A DNA stretch of 64,000 nt from the NCBI GenBank assembly GCA_002007465.1, contig LNAC01000036.1, positions 6,217,852-6,281,851 on the forward strand, given 5' to 3'. The notes beneath the pieces are model-generated. The model ran no database searches, had not been told where the DNA came from, and was given only the letters and a program-made list of their open reading frames with translations. Positions 32,301-44,120 of the stretch are shown piece by piece; the stretch's first letter is position 1; each line of letters starts with the position of its first letter. The translations under genes were made by a program, and so were the position numbers. Source of the stretch: Ailurus styani. Lineage: Eukaryota > Chordata > Mammalia > Carnivora > Ailuridae.

Positions 32301-33616
32301 TAAAATCTGACAAGGTATCGGCATCCAACCAGGCAGGCTGCTTAACTCCACATGATAATTTACACGTATATAATCTATACACTGCCTACATGATATGTGT
32401 ATACACACGCGGGTACACATGCAGAAACAGGTATGTGTATATAAAAAAAATAGGACCCGGATAGGTTCAAGGTCTGCGTCACAGCCTATCAACAGTTACA
32501 TCCATCTGTTTGAAAAGGGTATTCCAATGATGTTCTGATATTCTTTTCCATACATGCTTGCTTTGTGCCATTCAAATGTTGCTCATTGCTGTATAGCTAC
32601 TGTATGTTTCTAGGATGCTGCTTTAAAAAATCTGGGCCAGCTTCAAAGATTTTATAAAGTGACTCCTTTCTTCTTGGGAAGAGGAAAAAGGCGGGTTAAT
32701 CATCTATTGACTCCGCAGCCTTATTACTGGCATAAACCTCTGGCTTTGCTAAATTTCCGCTTTTTAGTTACCTAACAAACATACAGCAGCAGGAGGTGCA
32801 GATAAAGATCGAAAGATTAAGCTTTGTCACTCAAATGATAATTAAAAAGAGTATTTTAAACACACTGTAAATATACACAAGCCATCATAAAATCATCAAA
32901 ACCCTGCCAGAGCTCGCCACCTCCAGAGCATATAGATTAGCAGGGAGAGGGATATTGATGTTAAGTCCTGCTTGTCTTGGAAGATTGTCATTAACTGTCC
33001 CAGGCCTGCACTCAGCCAGCCACCTGAGCTAGGGGAAGACGGGGAACCTGGCTTCACACATTCTCGTGGCAGATTAGTGGGATTTGGAATGAGCAGTTTA
33101 ATATGCATTTAATTGTGATCCCTTTCTATTCAACTCCAAGATTCCTTAAAATATATTACTCCAAGCACTTAAATAAAAACAACAGATACCGAGATCTGTT
33201 GGCCTGCTTAAAAAAAAAAATAATTTCATATACAGGAGAGATTTAGTAAAGCAGATTAATTTCTCCTAAAAATTTCATTTATAACATGTCATAAAAAGAC
33301 ACATGAGCCTATGTATAGTAGAAGCATGCAGTAACATCACCTTTCATAAAAAGAAAAGCTTGTCATCACAATCTTATTAGGATGTCATGCATTGTTAAAC
33401 TGGTAAAATATTTCTGTATATTCCAATTAGTGCAACCATTTACTGGCACAGACATTATAGGGAAAACTATCTTCTTTTAAAAAAAGTCCTTTCCACTGGG
33501 AACTAATCCTTTGTTTGACAATTCAGAGAATGTTATTTAGAGATTTTAATTGCTCAGTTGATCTGTGGCTGGATCTCAATAATCAAAACAATAAAATTGT
33601 TGGTTTCTTCTCTTTC
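32301..33616. promoter_or_regulatory. Long AT-rich repeat-poor block, candidate conserved non-coding DNA
   Basis: More than 1.2 kb with no recognisable mobile element, rich in GATAATTAAAAAG, AATTTCATTTATAA, AATCAAAACAATAAAA and similar. Includes an A run near 33209. It may hold several separate elements. Confidence 0.3.
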
Positions 33617-33632
33617 TTTTTTTTTTTTTTTT
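33617..33632. repeat. Poly-T tract
   Basis: A run of T after TCTTTCTT with no SINE body attached. Confidence 0.85.
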
Positions 33633-33869
33633 GACAACTGTAATAAAATGCTGGTAGTGTCCTGGGATGGTTAACTCAAGCTGGATTGACGCTGTCAGAT
33701 TCTTTTTCATATATCTTTTTTATCAGCGCAAAACTAGCTATTTCTTAAAAAGTACATTAATGACATTGCCATTAGCAACAGATACTCCAAATATTGCTTA
33801 ACGTCTACTTGAAAAATCCAACCTGATTATATCACAACCTAATCTGATTATCTATGAAAAGGGCCTATA

Positions 33870-34745
33870 ATTCTTAATCAAAAAGATAAAAATTCTTCAA
33901 ATCAATCAGAAAAAGCCAAACATTCCAATAAGAATGGGCAAAGTCATGGATAAGAAACAGAAACATGCACAAGAAACAGAAACAGCTATTTAAATATGAG
34001 AAAAAGCCTTGACCTCATCAGTAATCAAAATGATGTAAATGAAGTCAAGGAGACACTAGGAAAACTCCTAATCTATGGAACGGAAACGGCTCCCGTGTGC
34101 GCACGTGTGCGCGCATCCACCCCCCCAACACACACACAGAGTTTCCAGTGCCGGGGAAGGTGCAGGAAAACAGGCATGCTCACAGGCTGTCGGGGGAGAC
34201 TATATAATTGGTTCAACCTTTTGGAAGAACATTTTGGTAATATGTATCAGGAGCCTTAAAAATGTGTGCATCCTTTGACCCAGCGATTCAATTTCTAGGA
34301 ATTTATCCTAAGGTGATAAATATTCACACAAAATGTTCAGACAAGCATATTCATCCCAGCAATTCATATGATAAGGGAGAAAGAGGAAAACAACCTAAAT
34401 GTCCAACGGTAGGAGAAAAATTAAATAAAGACGGCGTATTTATACAAGTTTCTATTAACAATCATGTTCCCAGGGAATGCTGAGGGAGATGAAAAACCGC
34501 CTGTGATGCAGTAAGTGAAAAGAGGCTGGTTATAAAATACTACAGCCCGAATTTTGCTTTAAAAAATATATAAAAATATATACGTACATACGAACGCACT
34601 GAAAAAAGACCGGAAGACAGCACACTGAGACATCCTTAGTGGTTCTCTCAAGGCGGTGGGACGATAGAAGGCTTTTCTTTTCTGTCTTATACTTCTCTGG
34701 ATTTTCAAAAAATGATTTTAATTAGCACACGTAAAATATCTTAAT
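33870..34745 (+). mobile_element. Ancient L1M fragment, plus strand
   Basis: Order follows the ORF2 end and 3' UTR of old L1: 'ccaataagaatgggcaaagt', 'gaaaaagccttgacctcatc', 'agtaatcaaaatgatgtaaa', 'tttgacccagcgattcaatt', 'aatttatcctaaggtgataa', 'aaacaacctaaatgtccaac', 'tggttataaaatactacagc', ending 'ttctctggattttcaaaaa'. A GT/CA-rich stretch (34092-34140) lies within it. Frames are broken. Confidence 0.88.
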
Positions 34746-35050
34746 TTAAGACATGCTCATCGAAAAAGCAAACTCAGAAGTACTGAACCTTAAAAAATGT
34801 TGCTATTATTTTCTAAAGAATTTACCTTATGAAAAGCCCCTGTGCATCTAAACAAGTTTCTTCTTTTTCTGGAGAAGAGTCTGGAGTATCAACACAACAA
34901 CAAATTCTACAGAAATGTGGAAATGAGGCATTTACAAACATTTACCAGGGTAGAACCGGCAGTTGGGATGGTCAGGTCCCCGGCCTGAGAAAACAGCTCA
35001 CTCATTATTCAACGTTAACCCACGGGACAGAATGTAGGACACCCAAAACA
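34746..35050. other. Short unique stretch
   Basis: Nothing recognised. Confidence 0.3.
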
Positions 35051-35225
35051 TGACATTTGGTGCCAAGGGAAACTGAGCATTTGGTTTGGCACAAACAACT
35101 GCTATTAATAACAGCCGATAGGAGAAACACAAATCGGCCATGAGTTTGCACTCAATTTTGATTTTAAAATTCCATAAAGGTGGAAATTCTTATTTTAAGT
35201 ACTCATATTAAAAAGAAAAAAAGTT
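35051..35225. promoter_or_regulatory. Candidate regulatory stretch with opposed NFI-like sites
   Basis: TTTGGTGCCAAG at 35056-35068 and TTTGGCACAAA near 35085-35095 form a loose inverted pair of nuclear-factor-I half-sites (GCCAA / TTGGC). The rest is AT-rich and repeat-free. Confidence 0.25.
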
Positions 35226-35699
35226 CTTCTGGCAACCACCAGCTTTCCCATTCCCACCTTCTCAATCCCCAACCACACCCGGGGGGCGCTTTCTGCTTCC
35301 TTTCTCAGGGACAAAGAAGCCACCGGCATCAACTTGGGGACCACACACATTACTGAAAACCCAGGCCAAGCTTGACCATGACGGTGAAGACCAGTATGAC
35401 CTTGCTGAGGTGAGATGCTTCAAAGTCTTAGAACCTCTCACTCTGACAGTAAAGATCAATTCATCCGCTTTACTAAAGAGAGCAGAGCTGAGAGCCGTCA
35501 TTTACTCTCTTGACTTAATCTGTCTCCTGTCCAGCAGCTCTGTTTCTGTATTGTTTCTTTTCTACTGGATTCCATGTGGGTAAAGAGGCATCCTGACTCT
35601 TGAGAAAGCCATCTGCTCTGGTCTATTTGCAGGATGGAGGCATGAGGGATGCAACAGGATGTGTACGGGAGGGAGAAAAAGGAATTGTTTCAGGTCCAC
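35226..35699. other. Unique sequence, nothing recognised
   Basis: No named repeat or exon. Confidence 0.3.
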
Positions 35700-35790
35700 A
35701 ATTATTGATGTACTGAGTGAGCACCTACTATGTGCTGAGTGCTTTCTGTTCTTCTTTGAGTGCATGATCATATCCCACAATACCAAAGTC
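35700..35790 (-). mobile_element. Short MIR or L2 remnant, minus strand
   Basis: 'agtgagcacctactatgtgc' and 'tgagtgctttctgttcttc' match the reversed 3' end of MIR/L2. Too short to assign firmly. Confidence 0.5.
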
Positions 35791-36485
35791 CTACTGTCCT
35801 CAAACCCCAGTCAGGATCATTCTCTGTGACTGTCAATACTAAGGAATATTTCAAACGCAAAGTTTAAGAGCGTAATTCCGCCACACGTCTCTAGTTTTTA
35901 AGACCAGGGGATGATTCAGATCCAAGGCCAACGGCAGAAGGTACGAGAGCAGCCAGCTCTTCCTTCTGAGCCAGGGAGAGGCGAGCTCCTCTGAAACAGG
36001 AAGCCCATTGTGGCACCTGTAGCCAGTCTGGGGAGCCGGGTAATTAACATAAGGGCAGGGGCGAAGCGAGAGCCCGGGCCAAGGAAGACGGACAGCCTGT
36101 CTCGGAACCAAGCCTGGCATCTCGATTTCTGAGTTTGCCTTTGTTTCAAAGCCGGAGATTTCCAAATTCAGATGCAGAGCAGAATCTTCTGTCCCCATCC
36201 CCCACGCAAGCCTGCCAGGACCCCCCCGCCCCATCTCCGCACACTGCTCGCTAAGCGGCGGCAGTATAAATAACTGGAAGGAACGCTTTATGCTTCGCCA
36301 CCCCTCCAGCAGGAGACAACTGGCTTTCTCGGTGGTGTTCAGTGAGCCCCACCGAGCCACCGCCGACACCTCATTAGAACGCAAGGCACTCCTGCCAGCC
36401 CTGGGCGCTGGACGCTGGCTGCCTGTGGTCTACATCCATAGTCATGACAGACGGCCGAGACTGTTCCCTTCCGCTGAAGACCAAG
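35791..36485. other. Unique, GC-richer sequence
   Basis: No repeats recognised. A 177-residue minus frame (35851-36384) and overlapping frames follow the GC content and have no domain or splice pair. Confidence 0.3.
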
Positions 36486-37090
36486 TACATGATCCACTGC
36501 AGTTAATCAATAGGATAATGGAATGAATCAATAGGAAAGATTTTTAGAAGGTCTTAATTAAAGAAACACTTGCAGATACAAATGATGTCTTCAATGTATT
36601 GATAGTGCCAAGGTGAAGGGTTAAACACAAACAAAACCATCAACTTTATTTTGCCAGCATGCCTTCCACAAGAGAACAACCTAGCAGCCTCCTGGCCCCA
36701 GGGTCGGCCCATTAATCAGTCCCTTGTCAATTCCACGGCCACACTGTATGGGAAAATTAGGCTATGATCAAAAATTTTAATTACTAAACAGCAGCTCGAA
36801 CAACAATGAAAAATAGACGTGCGCCCCCTGTCTGGCCTTCCTTGGCCCCTAAAGTGGGAGCAGCGTTCCCCATAAAAACCAGTTCCTGCAGACAGACTCC
36901 CCACCTGATGTGGCGCACAGAAATTAGAATAATTAAAGAAAGCCTAAATTGATGGATCCCATTTAGGCAGGGGAATTCTCCAGTGAGCCTTCTGCTCAAA
37001 CATGTTACATCAATATTTTTGATTCCCTCGATGGTCCTGTGCTAGGTACTGGTTTAAAGAGACATCAATCTGTGATGTCAGCATTTATCT
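36486..37090. promoter_or_regulatory. AT-rich candidate conserved non-coding element
   Basis: Dense in homeobox-type words: CAGTTAATCAATAGG, GGTCTTAATTAAAG, CCATTAATCAG, TTTTAATTACTAAAC, GAATAATTAAAG. No mobile element recognised. Confidence 0.32.
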
Positions 37091-37899
37091 AATGAACCTT
37101 CAAAAATCAATGTCCAGGATGGCCTGTTACATGCAGGCACCCAATTTGTCCACTCTCCCAGGCTTACTGGCTAAACCCGGAGCCCTAACAACAGCGGATG
37201 TGGACCGGAGTGGTAGGTGCGATGGTCAGACCAGAAGTGGCTATTACAGAGTCCGTTTCAACCCGGGGGGGACTCCTACCACGCTCGAACAGAGGGAGGA
37301 AGCCAAGAGCCCCTTCGGAACTTTCCAGGGCCTCCAGGCTCCGGACGCACCTGTCCTAAAATGATCTGAGTCTTCCCATCATCCCCCCTCCCGATGTACC
37401 TTTGCCTCCTGTAGTTCCCACTGCCTTCACTGTTGCCTGACAGGGTTTTTGGTCCCCTTCCTGACAGCTCGGGTAATTTCCTGCTTTTTGGGTTACTCGA
37501 CCGGGATTCCCATTTCGCTCCACTCCACGGGAGGCCCATGCCTCTTTCTCTCCTTGTTCGTGTTTATGCTCAACTCACCCTTCTGGTGAGAGGACTCCTT
37601 GACACTGATATCTTGACACCCTAACAGGCAGAGGAGAGGGCCTAAGTTTGTTTCACTCCTTTTTGCCTCTTTAAAATAAATTGGCCTGGACCGGCTGCCA
37701 CGGGGCTGAGTTATTTCAAGTGCATAACTCACGGTGACAGGTACGCCATTCACCACGCCGGGACTAGGTCTGCCTTCTAATCTCGGCTTTCATGCACGGC
37801 CGTTCTCTCTCTCTTGACCGCCAGAGTCAGGCCTGAGCGCGGTGTGGAGCTTGGACAGTTGTAAGATGGGTTGTGTGGGCTGAATTAGTTGTTGTACAA
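37091..37899. other. Unique sequence, nothing recognised
   Basis: Frames on both strands overlap; none is supported. Confidence 0.3.
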
Positions 37900-38114
37900 T
37901 TCCTGTCTATCTCAGTGAATACAGCTTTCAGTGGCCCCTCGTGCCAGGTTTGAGTCCAATTAAACTACAATGAAAGGTACCATGATTTCATTTGCTTGGA
38001 TTGTCACATTTCAGAAGTTCAGTAGCCTGCAAAATGTTCGCTGTCTCTCATTAAGCCGGTTCCAGCAACTGTGTAAAGGCTCTAATTTAGCTGCTTTTTA
38101 TGCTCTGCTTTCAG
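37900..38114. promoter_or_regulatory. Candidate conserved non-coding element
   Basis: Repeat-free stretch with CCAATTAAAC, CTCATTAAGCC and CTAATTTAGC words, running into the acceptor-like site at 38114. Confidence 0.25.
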
Positions 38115-38238
38115 CCCTGAAGATGGCTGCCTGCAGGGAAGGGTCCCACACCACCCGAGGTATCGGGAAGGGTTTCCGACCACACAGATGGAAAATGCCC
38201 GAGAGGAGCGCAGCTGGCCCCGCAACAAAAATCAGGTA
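38115..38238 (+). other. Exon-like segment, weak candidate
   Basis: 'tatgctctgctttcag' ending at 38114 looks like a splice acceptor and AATCAG|GTAATATT at about 38238 is a fair donor. The segment between them is open in one frame and rich in R and K. No family recognised; a CpG-containing conserved element could look the same. Confidence 0.15.
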
Positions 38239-38719
38239 ATATTCTAAAGGCTCCTGTTACGTTTTCTAGTGTTGCCCTGGAAGAATCCTTGCTGGAGGAG
38301 GTGGGGGGTGCCTGTGCGCATCTGTACTGTGTGCCTGTGTTTGGGGGGGGTGTGCTTTCTACACACCAAGAACTATCTGCACGATGATCCTATTTTTCAG
38401 AACCATAATTAAAGACCTGTAACTTCTTTTCCTGATAGAAACATTGATCTAAAAATCCTCCCAAAAATATTCAGCTAAAATTTTGTTTAGATATACGCTT
38501 AAAAATGAATTGCCTCTAATCGAAGAGGGGGCTATACGAAATCAGGTTTGTCCTGGAAATCTGACATGTATTAGACACTGGATAGATCTTAATTGAGTCC
38601 CAGTTGGGCTTACGGAGGAAAAAAAAATCACCATTCTGTGGACTGTGACTATGCTAATTCCCATTATGGCTCTGGTTTGATGAGGAAATTGCTATACAGA
38701 TGCCAACAATGCAAATTAC
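38239..38719. other. Unique sequence, G run at 38342
   Basis: No named repeat. A run of G near 38342-38349 lies inside a TG-rich patch. Confidence 0.3.
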
Positions 38720-38935
38720 CATTTACTGACTGCTTACTAGACGCCAGGCAGTATGTTACAAGCTTACATGTACTGCGGCATTTAAGCCTCTCAATAACCC
38801 ATTTTCCAGACGAGCAGACTGAGGTATAGAAAACATTAAGTCACTTGCTCGACATCATGGCTGCTGAAAGAAAGGACCAAGAACCAAACCCAGGCCTGTC
38901 TGACTCCAAAGCCCTCCTTCCTCACTGGTTTGCGC
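38720..38935 (-). mobile_element. MIR remnant, minus strand
   Basis: Reversed MIR: 'ttactgactgcttactagac', 'gccaggcagtatgttacaag', 'cattttccagacgagcagac', 'tgaggtatagaaaacattaa', 'gaaccaaacccaggcctgtc'. Confidence 0.85.
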
Positions 38936-40565
38936 TTCCGCTTCAGTGACGAAGCCTAGCACAATCCCCAGTGGCTTCACCAAATAAGAACTCGCAGGTG
39001 CACTGTGACAGGAGCGTGACACCTGTCCTGCTTATCCCAGAGTCGAGATCAGCACGGCATGTAAGGCAATCTCCACCTCGGCTAATGCATTCACTCTGGT
39101 GGTCGGGGATCTTCTGGAGAGTTCCAATCCTTCTACTGACCTCTCCATTTTCAAAAATAACACTTCTGGGTGGGTTTTTCTTTTTTTTTTAAACTACAAA
39201 AGACAATTTAGAAAATGCAGAAATGCCCGAGGAAGACAAAATAAATAACCCGCAGGCCCATTACCCAGATATAATCACTCTTGGTGCAGCTTCTCTATTG
39301 CCTTTTTTTTTTTTTTTGGCCTATAAAACTTAGGATTCCAGTATTATTTGCTCTGTGCTTGTTTTTTTTCCTCAATGAGTATGCAAATCCATCCAGACTA
39401 CGTGTCATGTCCTTCCTATGGATAAACGTGATTATAATCACTGGATTAGGCCGGCTGCTCCCTGAACGTTAAACCCTGGGTTCTTTTAAATGTGCTCCCA
39501 TCTCAATGGATTCCATGGAGGCAAAGCACAGAACTTTTTTTTTTTTTAGGCCCAGGTGGTGAGAACGGCCCCAGCTGGCTGAGAACCGAAGGTCAAAGAG
39601 GCCCTGGGTCTGGCTGAGTGTGCCAAACTCTGAATCCCAGAAGCTTAAAATGTAATCAGAGTTCCTCCTACCAGCTCAGGGAACCACGGATCTCCTAGTA
39701 TTCCTTAAGGGAAAAAAAAAAAAATTACAGAAAAAGCCCAACATAAAACTGAAGAGACCGGTTTAATGATGTACGCGTAAAAAATAATCAAGATCAAAAC
39801 ACGCTTTCATTTTCCTGGGTAATTTTTTTTTTTTTTTGAAACCCATATGGTTGATATTCTTGCTTGGAAGATGGAAATGATACTTCAGCCTGCAGCAGTC
39901 AAGGGTTTACAGAACCGGGGCTGCTGCTCTTCGCCTGGCCCCGGGAAGGGTGTGATGAACACAATCTGAAATCAATATCAAGGAACAGTTACCGCATCTC
40001 AATATTATTTGCCGAGATGGGCCACTGGAAGAGGAGTGGGGGAAGAGAGATATATGTCAATAGCTTTCACGAAGCACTCCACAGCCATGCACAAAGGGAG
40101 GTCAAATAACTATCAGCCGACCAATCCCCATTGTAAGTAGTAAAAATGATAAAATCAATATTATTAAATAAAAAGTTAGCACTGCTATTGAACTCTCTCA
40201 TGATCTTGGCAGCGCCGGGCTGAAAATGAAGGAGGCTATTTTCCAATCTCTTTAGGGGCAAATGTTTAGGATCATAAACATTTGCAAAATGTAGGGGCTG
40301 ATAGATCTTTCTCACATATGAACGGAGCCATGGGGGCCTGTGAACAATAGAGGCAGGTAACTGTCACCTCACTAGACAACAGCGATCTTTCCCACCCAGG
40401 TGAACAGATATTCTGAGGGCTGCTAAAGGCTACATCATTTAGAGCTGGACTTGGCTCCTCTGTCCTTCAGGGTGACAGAGGTCGGGCTGGCTCGGGGCTT
40501 TCCAGGAAAAGAGAAAGGTCCTATTTGCTGTCCTTTCAAATCCTGAGATTTGGAAATGGACCAGA
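38936..40565. other. Repeat-poor sequence with several homopolymer runs
   Basis: T or A runs near 39180, 39303, 39534, 39713 and 39822 with no attached SINE bodies. Otherwise unique. The part from about 40100 to 40330 resembles conserved non-coding sequence. Confidence 0.3.
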
Positions 40566-40640
40566 AAAAAAAAAAATCATGGGAGAGAAAAGGAAAAAAA
40601 AAAAGAAAAAGAAAAAGAAAAGAAAAAAAAAAAGGGAAGA
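40566..40640. repeat. A-rich (GAAAA)n low-complexity tract
   Basis: Successive A runs separated by single G, including three GAAAA units. No SINE or L1 body precedes it. Confidence 0.85.
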
Positions 40641-41620
40641 AAACAAGAGCATTTCAATAGCAGAGAATTGACCTATTCTTGTCAGCCCAGAGGGCTGTGG
40701 GGAAGCTTCTCCAAGCCAAGAATGTGTTCTTTGCTGCTGGCATTGGATGGTTAATTGTGCAAGCCGAAGGTAGCATATAACAGGTATTGAAAAAGATAAA
40801 TTTAGACTAAAGATAGTCCAGCCAAAAATTCCTATGAAAGCAGCAAGCTCCAGTTATATCTGGAGGAGGAAGGGGGAGAAAAAGAAAGAAGGATGTGTAA
40901 AGCTGAGTGACAGCCCACGGGCAAGGCTGCGTTTGCTGCTCTGACCTGCATTTAAACACAGAGCTGCTTAGCCTTTTGAACACCTAAAGTTGGCTCCCTT
41001 GTTTGCATTTCATAGAAACTACTATAGAAAGTAAACAGGAACCTTTGGTGAATTATTTAGCATACAAATAAACCAGCAAAGAAGGCTAAGTAGGGCCTAT
41101 ATGAACTAACTGGATTGAAATATTCATCTGTAAATAACCCTCCAATCTGGTGCTTTCACGTACAAATACTACATGGAACATTAGACACAACTAGCTTCTA
41201 GGGATATTTAGGCTCACTAGAGAGCAATTTTTATGTCTACTGGCATCTGTGGGTAGTGATATGGACTGACTGTTAATATAACCAACATAAAATTTATGTG
41301 AACACTCACTAAAATCGCAACCCACTGTCAGACAGCTGGCGGCTGATACGGTGCACATGCGGATTTTATACGCACTGCGTAAACTAACCTTTGCAATAAA
41401 GATTTAGCAGGTTTATTAGTTTAGGAAATCGCTATAATTAAGGATAATTCATAATGGCCGCTTATCCACTCTCCAGCAATAGCTGGCTTAATTTAGGCTC
41501 CATTTCTTGGAGCCATAAATAAGTGAGCTGGTATCTTCTGCACAGATGTGGCATTCAACCTGTTCATGTTGGCTGGTTTTTGCTTGTGTTTTAATCAAAA
41601 GCATTAGTAGATAAGACTAT
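40641..41620. promoter_or_regulatory. Repeat-poor block, candidate conserved non-coding DNA
   Basis: About 1 kb free of named repeats, with GGTTAATTGTGC, GTGAATTATTTAGC, GCTATAATTAAGG and GGCTTAATTTAGG words. Probably more than one element. Confidence 0.32.
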
Positions 41621-41670
41621 AAAAAGCACAGGGTTTGAAATAAATTAGCAAGAAATGCAGAGGCAAAGTT

Positions 41671-41731
41671 GTTTCTTTTTTTTTTTAACCACTCAAAAGA
41701 AAAAAGAAAAGAAAAGAAAAAAGAAAGAAAG
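41671..41731. repeat. T run and (AAAAG)n tract facing each other
   Basis: TTTCTTTTTTTTTT, a short spacer, then AGAAAAAAGAAAAGAAAAG. The two arms could pair as a rough hairpin, but both are simple sequence. Confidence 0.8.
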
Positions 41732-42454
41732 TAACCTCTCCCTCCAGAGGTAAAACAATTAAAAATAAATAATCCTTTCAAATGTATTAAAGGAACTTTC
41801 ATTTACAAACCCAAGGAGAGAGAAAGTGACAGAGCAATAACATTAATGAAGGCCGAAGAAATATGAGTGTGACCTCTCTACAGTGTCTCCATTTAACTGT
41901 GCATGTAATTAAAGACTGACTTTTGCAAATGCGGCCCAGTCTGATGGGTGGCAGCTTCCCCTGCCATCCAAGCACACGCTTCGAGGATGGGGGGGTATCC
42001 ACATTTCCGTGGCGCGGGCTCCTGCCTTCAGCGTCTGCTCTCTGTTCCCACTGACAGGGACACCTTGCCTGCTGGTCCCTAGCAACGCCTGACACTCTTC
42101 TGCCATACATCTGCTCCATCTTTGGGTTACAGCCTGTGCACTCTGCAAACACTCCGGGCATGAGTCAGCAATCAGCAAAAAGGCGAGCAGTGCCCGGATA
42201 TGGGGTCTAGCTCACCAGCATCTCCGTGTGGCCAACGGGGTGGGTGAGTGTGTCCTAGTCGTGGGGCCCTCTGCTATGTCCTCCCTGGCCTGGTCCTGAA
42301 GAGCCGGCCTAGGGACACCTTCCCTTCTGGAGCTTTCCCCCGGGGAAGTACAGCTTGGCTGTCATAGGAATTTGGGATCCTCTAAAGGGTGAGGCTCTAC
42401 GGAGATTTAAGAGTAGCTTTGTTCTTGAGATTTTTCTGGACTGTGGAGTTAATC
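41732..42454. other. Unique sequence, nothing recognised
   Basis: No named repeat or supported exon. Confidence 0.3.
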
Positions 42455-42700
42455 CTGGTGTAATGGAAGGGGTGTGGTTCTAAGAGGCGGAAGGTCTGGG
42501 GTACGTTTCCCGACTGTGCCACTCATTATCTGTCGTGTCCCCAAGAGGGCCAGTCAGCCTCCCTAAGCATCAGCCTCCCCGCTTACAAAGTGAGACATCG
42601 TCACCTGTCCCACCTAGTCAGTGCACACGGACTACTGTAAGGACTCGGAGGAACAACGCCCAGCGTCTCCCAAGACCGTGCCACTCGGTAATGGGGTCTC
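42455..42700 (+). mobile_element. MIR remnant, plus strand, near full length
   Basis: 'gtgtggttctaagaggcgga', 'aggtctggggtacgtttccc', 'actgtgccactcattatctg', 'gtcagcctccctaagcatca' and 'gcttacaaagtgagacatcg' follow MIR from its start to beyond the core. Confidence 0.82.
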
Positions 42701-43815
42701 TCCACCTCCGAGGCACCCCACTGTAAACCGGGCCACTGCTATCTGCCATGTTCACTTCACCACATTAAGTGGATCAAGAGAAAACATGTGCAACAGTGGT
42801 TGGTCAGCTCTAAAGAGCATGGCTGGGTAGGTTCTTCGAGCCAGGGCTCCTCCTGACCGTTTCTAAAGGTGCTTGCTGCTGGCCCACGGGTTCCCAACAC
42901 ACCAAAGGTCCTCGGGACCACTAAGACCAGAGGCGGATGGTGGGGAGGACTTCGAGGAGGCGGAGGTGATGCCACGTGGTGATGGGCCTGATGCGAAATG
43001 GGCTGGGCACATCCATCTTTTAAAATTGTATCTTATTACCATAACAAGTTTCCATTCATGGGAAAGTATGAAAGAAAGGTGGCTCGGTTTTCTTTGAAGA
43101 GTTCGACCTGGGGACCAAAGGGAGAGCCAACAACCAGGTAAATGAAACCCTATGGGAGAAATTTCTCTCCCAAAGTGCTCTCACGGAGACGGTGGTTTTG
43201 GAGCTAGAACTGAGGGAGGGTATTAGCATCACGGGACACTTTTTTATTGACAAATGCTAGTATCCAGGGTCTTGACCAGAGTTGGCATACACACTGAGGA
43301 GCAGCAAAAGCAGCCAAGGACAACAGAAAAGAGTAACTGTGACAAGTGTCAGCACAAAGCTCTTGCTGGCTGGGGTGCCCTCCCCCCTTGTCCCCCCACC
43401 TCATGGCCATCCCGTGTGACAGGTGGGCAGGAGCCAGACAACTTCTACGAGAATCTGTGCAAATCAAAGTGAGGAGATGTGCTGCTGGGGAAAGGGCCCT
43501 GGCTTGCATTTTGTTGCAAAGGTCCTGGGGAAGGCGGGTGACCTTAGCTCCCAAGTCACTAACAATAGCCACGGAACTCCTCCTGGCATGGTTACGGGCC
43601 CTCCCGCGATGGCGAGTGGCTCACTCTCTTTCTTACTCACACGCAGGCCTATGTAATCAGGTGTGCGCTCCGGAGATTTATATCCCAGGACGAAAGCGAT
43701 CTTGGCAAAATAAAAATCTAATGCCCAGGGTTGTAAAATCGTGCTGGATCCCAGAATGAGGTAGCAAGTGGGGTCAGGCAATGGGTTGGCCCTTCCCCGT
43801 TCCAGCATTCAGACT
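42701..43815. other. Unique GC-richer sequence
   Basis: Multiple overlapping frames on both strands (for example 43346-43808) follow composition; no splice pair or domain seen. Confidence 0.3.
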
Positions 43816-44120
43816 GAAAGTATTAGCCCAAAATGAGGAACATATTTATCAGGAAAATCTTTTATTCTTTCGAAATAGAGTTTCCTTTAGGAGTCAAAGT
43901 TCACAGGAACATTTACCATTCTCGTGCACAAATTGACATATTTAATAAGGCTTCTGGAAATTCAGAATTTAAATCATGGTTAGAATGATAGGGTCAAAAC
44001 ATGTCACACTGAGAACCTAGGGTCAAAACAAAAAATGTTTTCATTATAGCTGAGTTGCCCTAAAACAATTTTAGCCTCCGAAAAACATAAGCTAAAACAA
44101 AGTATCTTAAAGCCAACAAG
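43816..44120. promoter_or_regulatory. AT-rich candidate conserved non-coding element
   Basis: Repeat-free block with TTTAATAAGGC, AATTTAAATC and AACAATTTTAGCC words. Composition-based call. Confidence 0.22.

Noticed and set aside
35851..36384. 177-residue minus-strand open frame
   Set aside because: Overlaps another open minus frame, follows GC content, no motif recognised.
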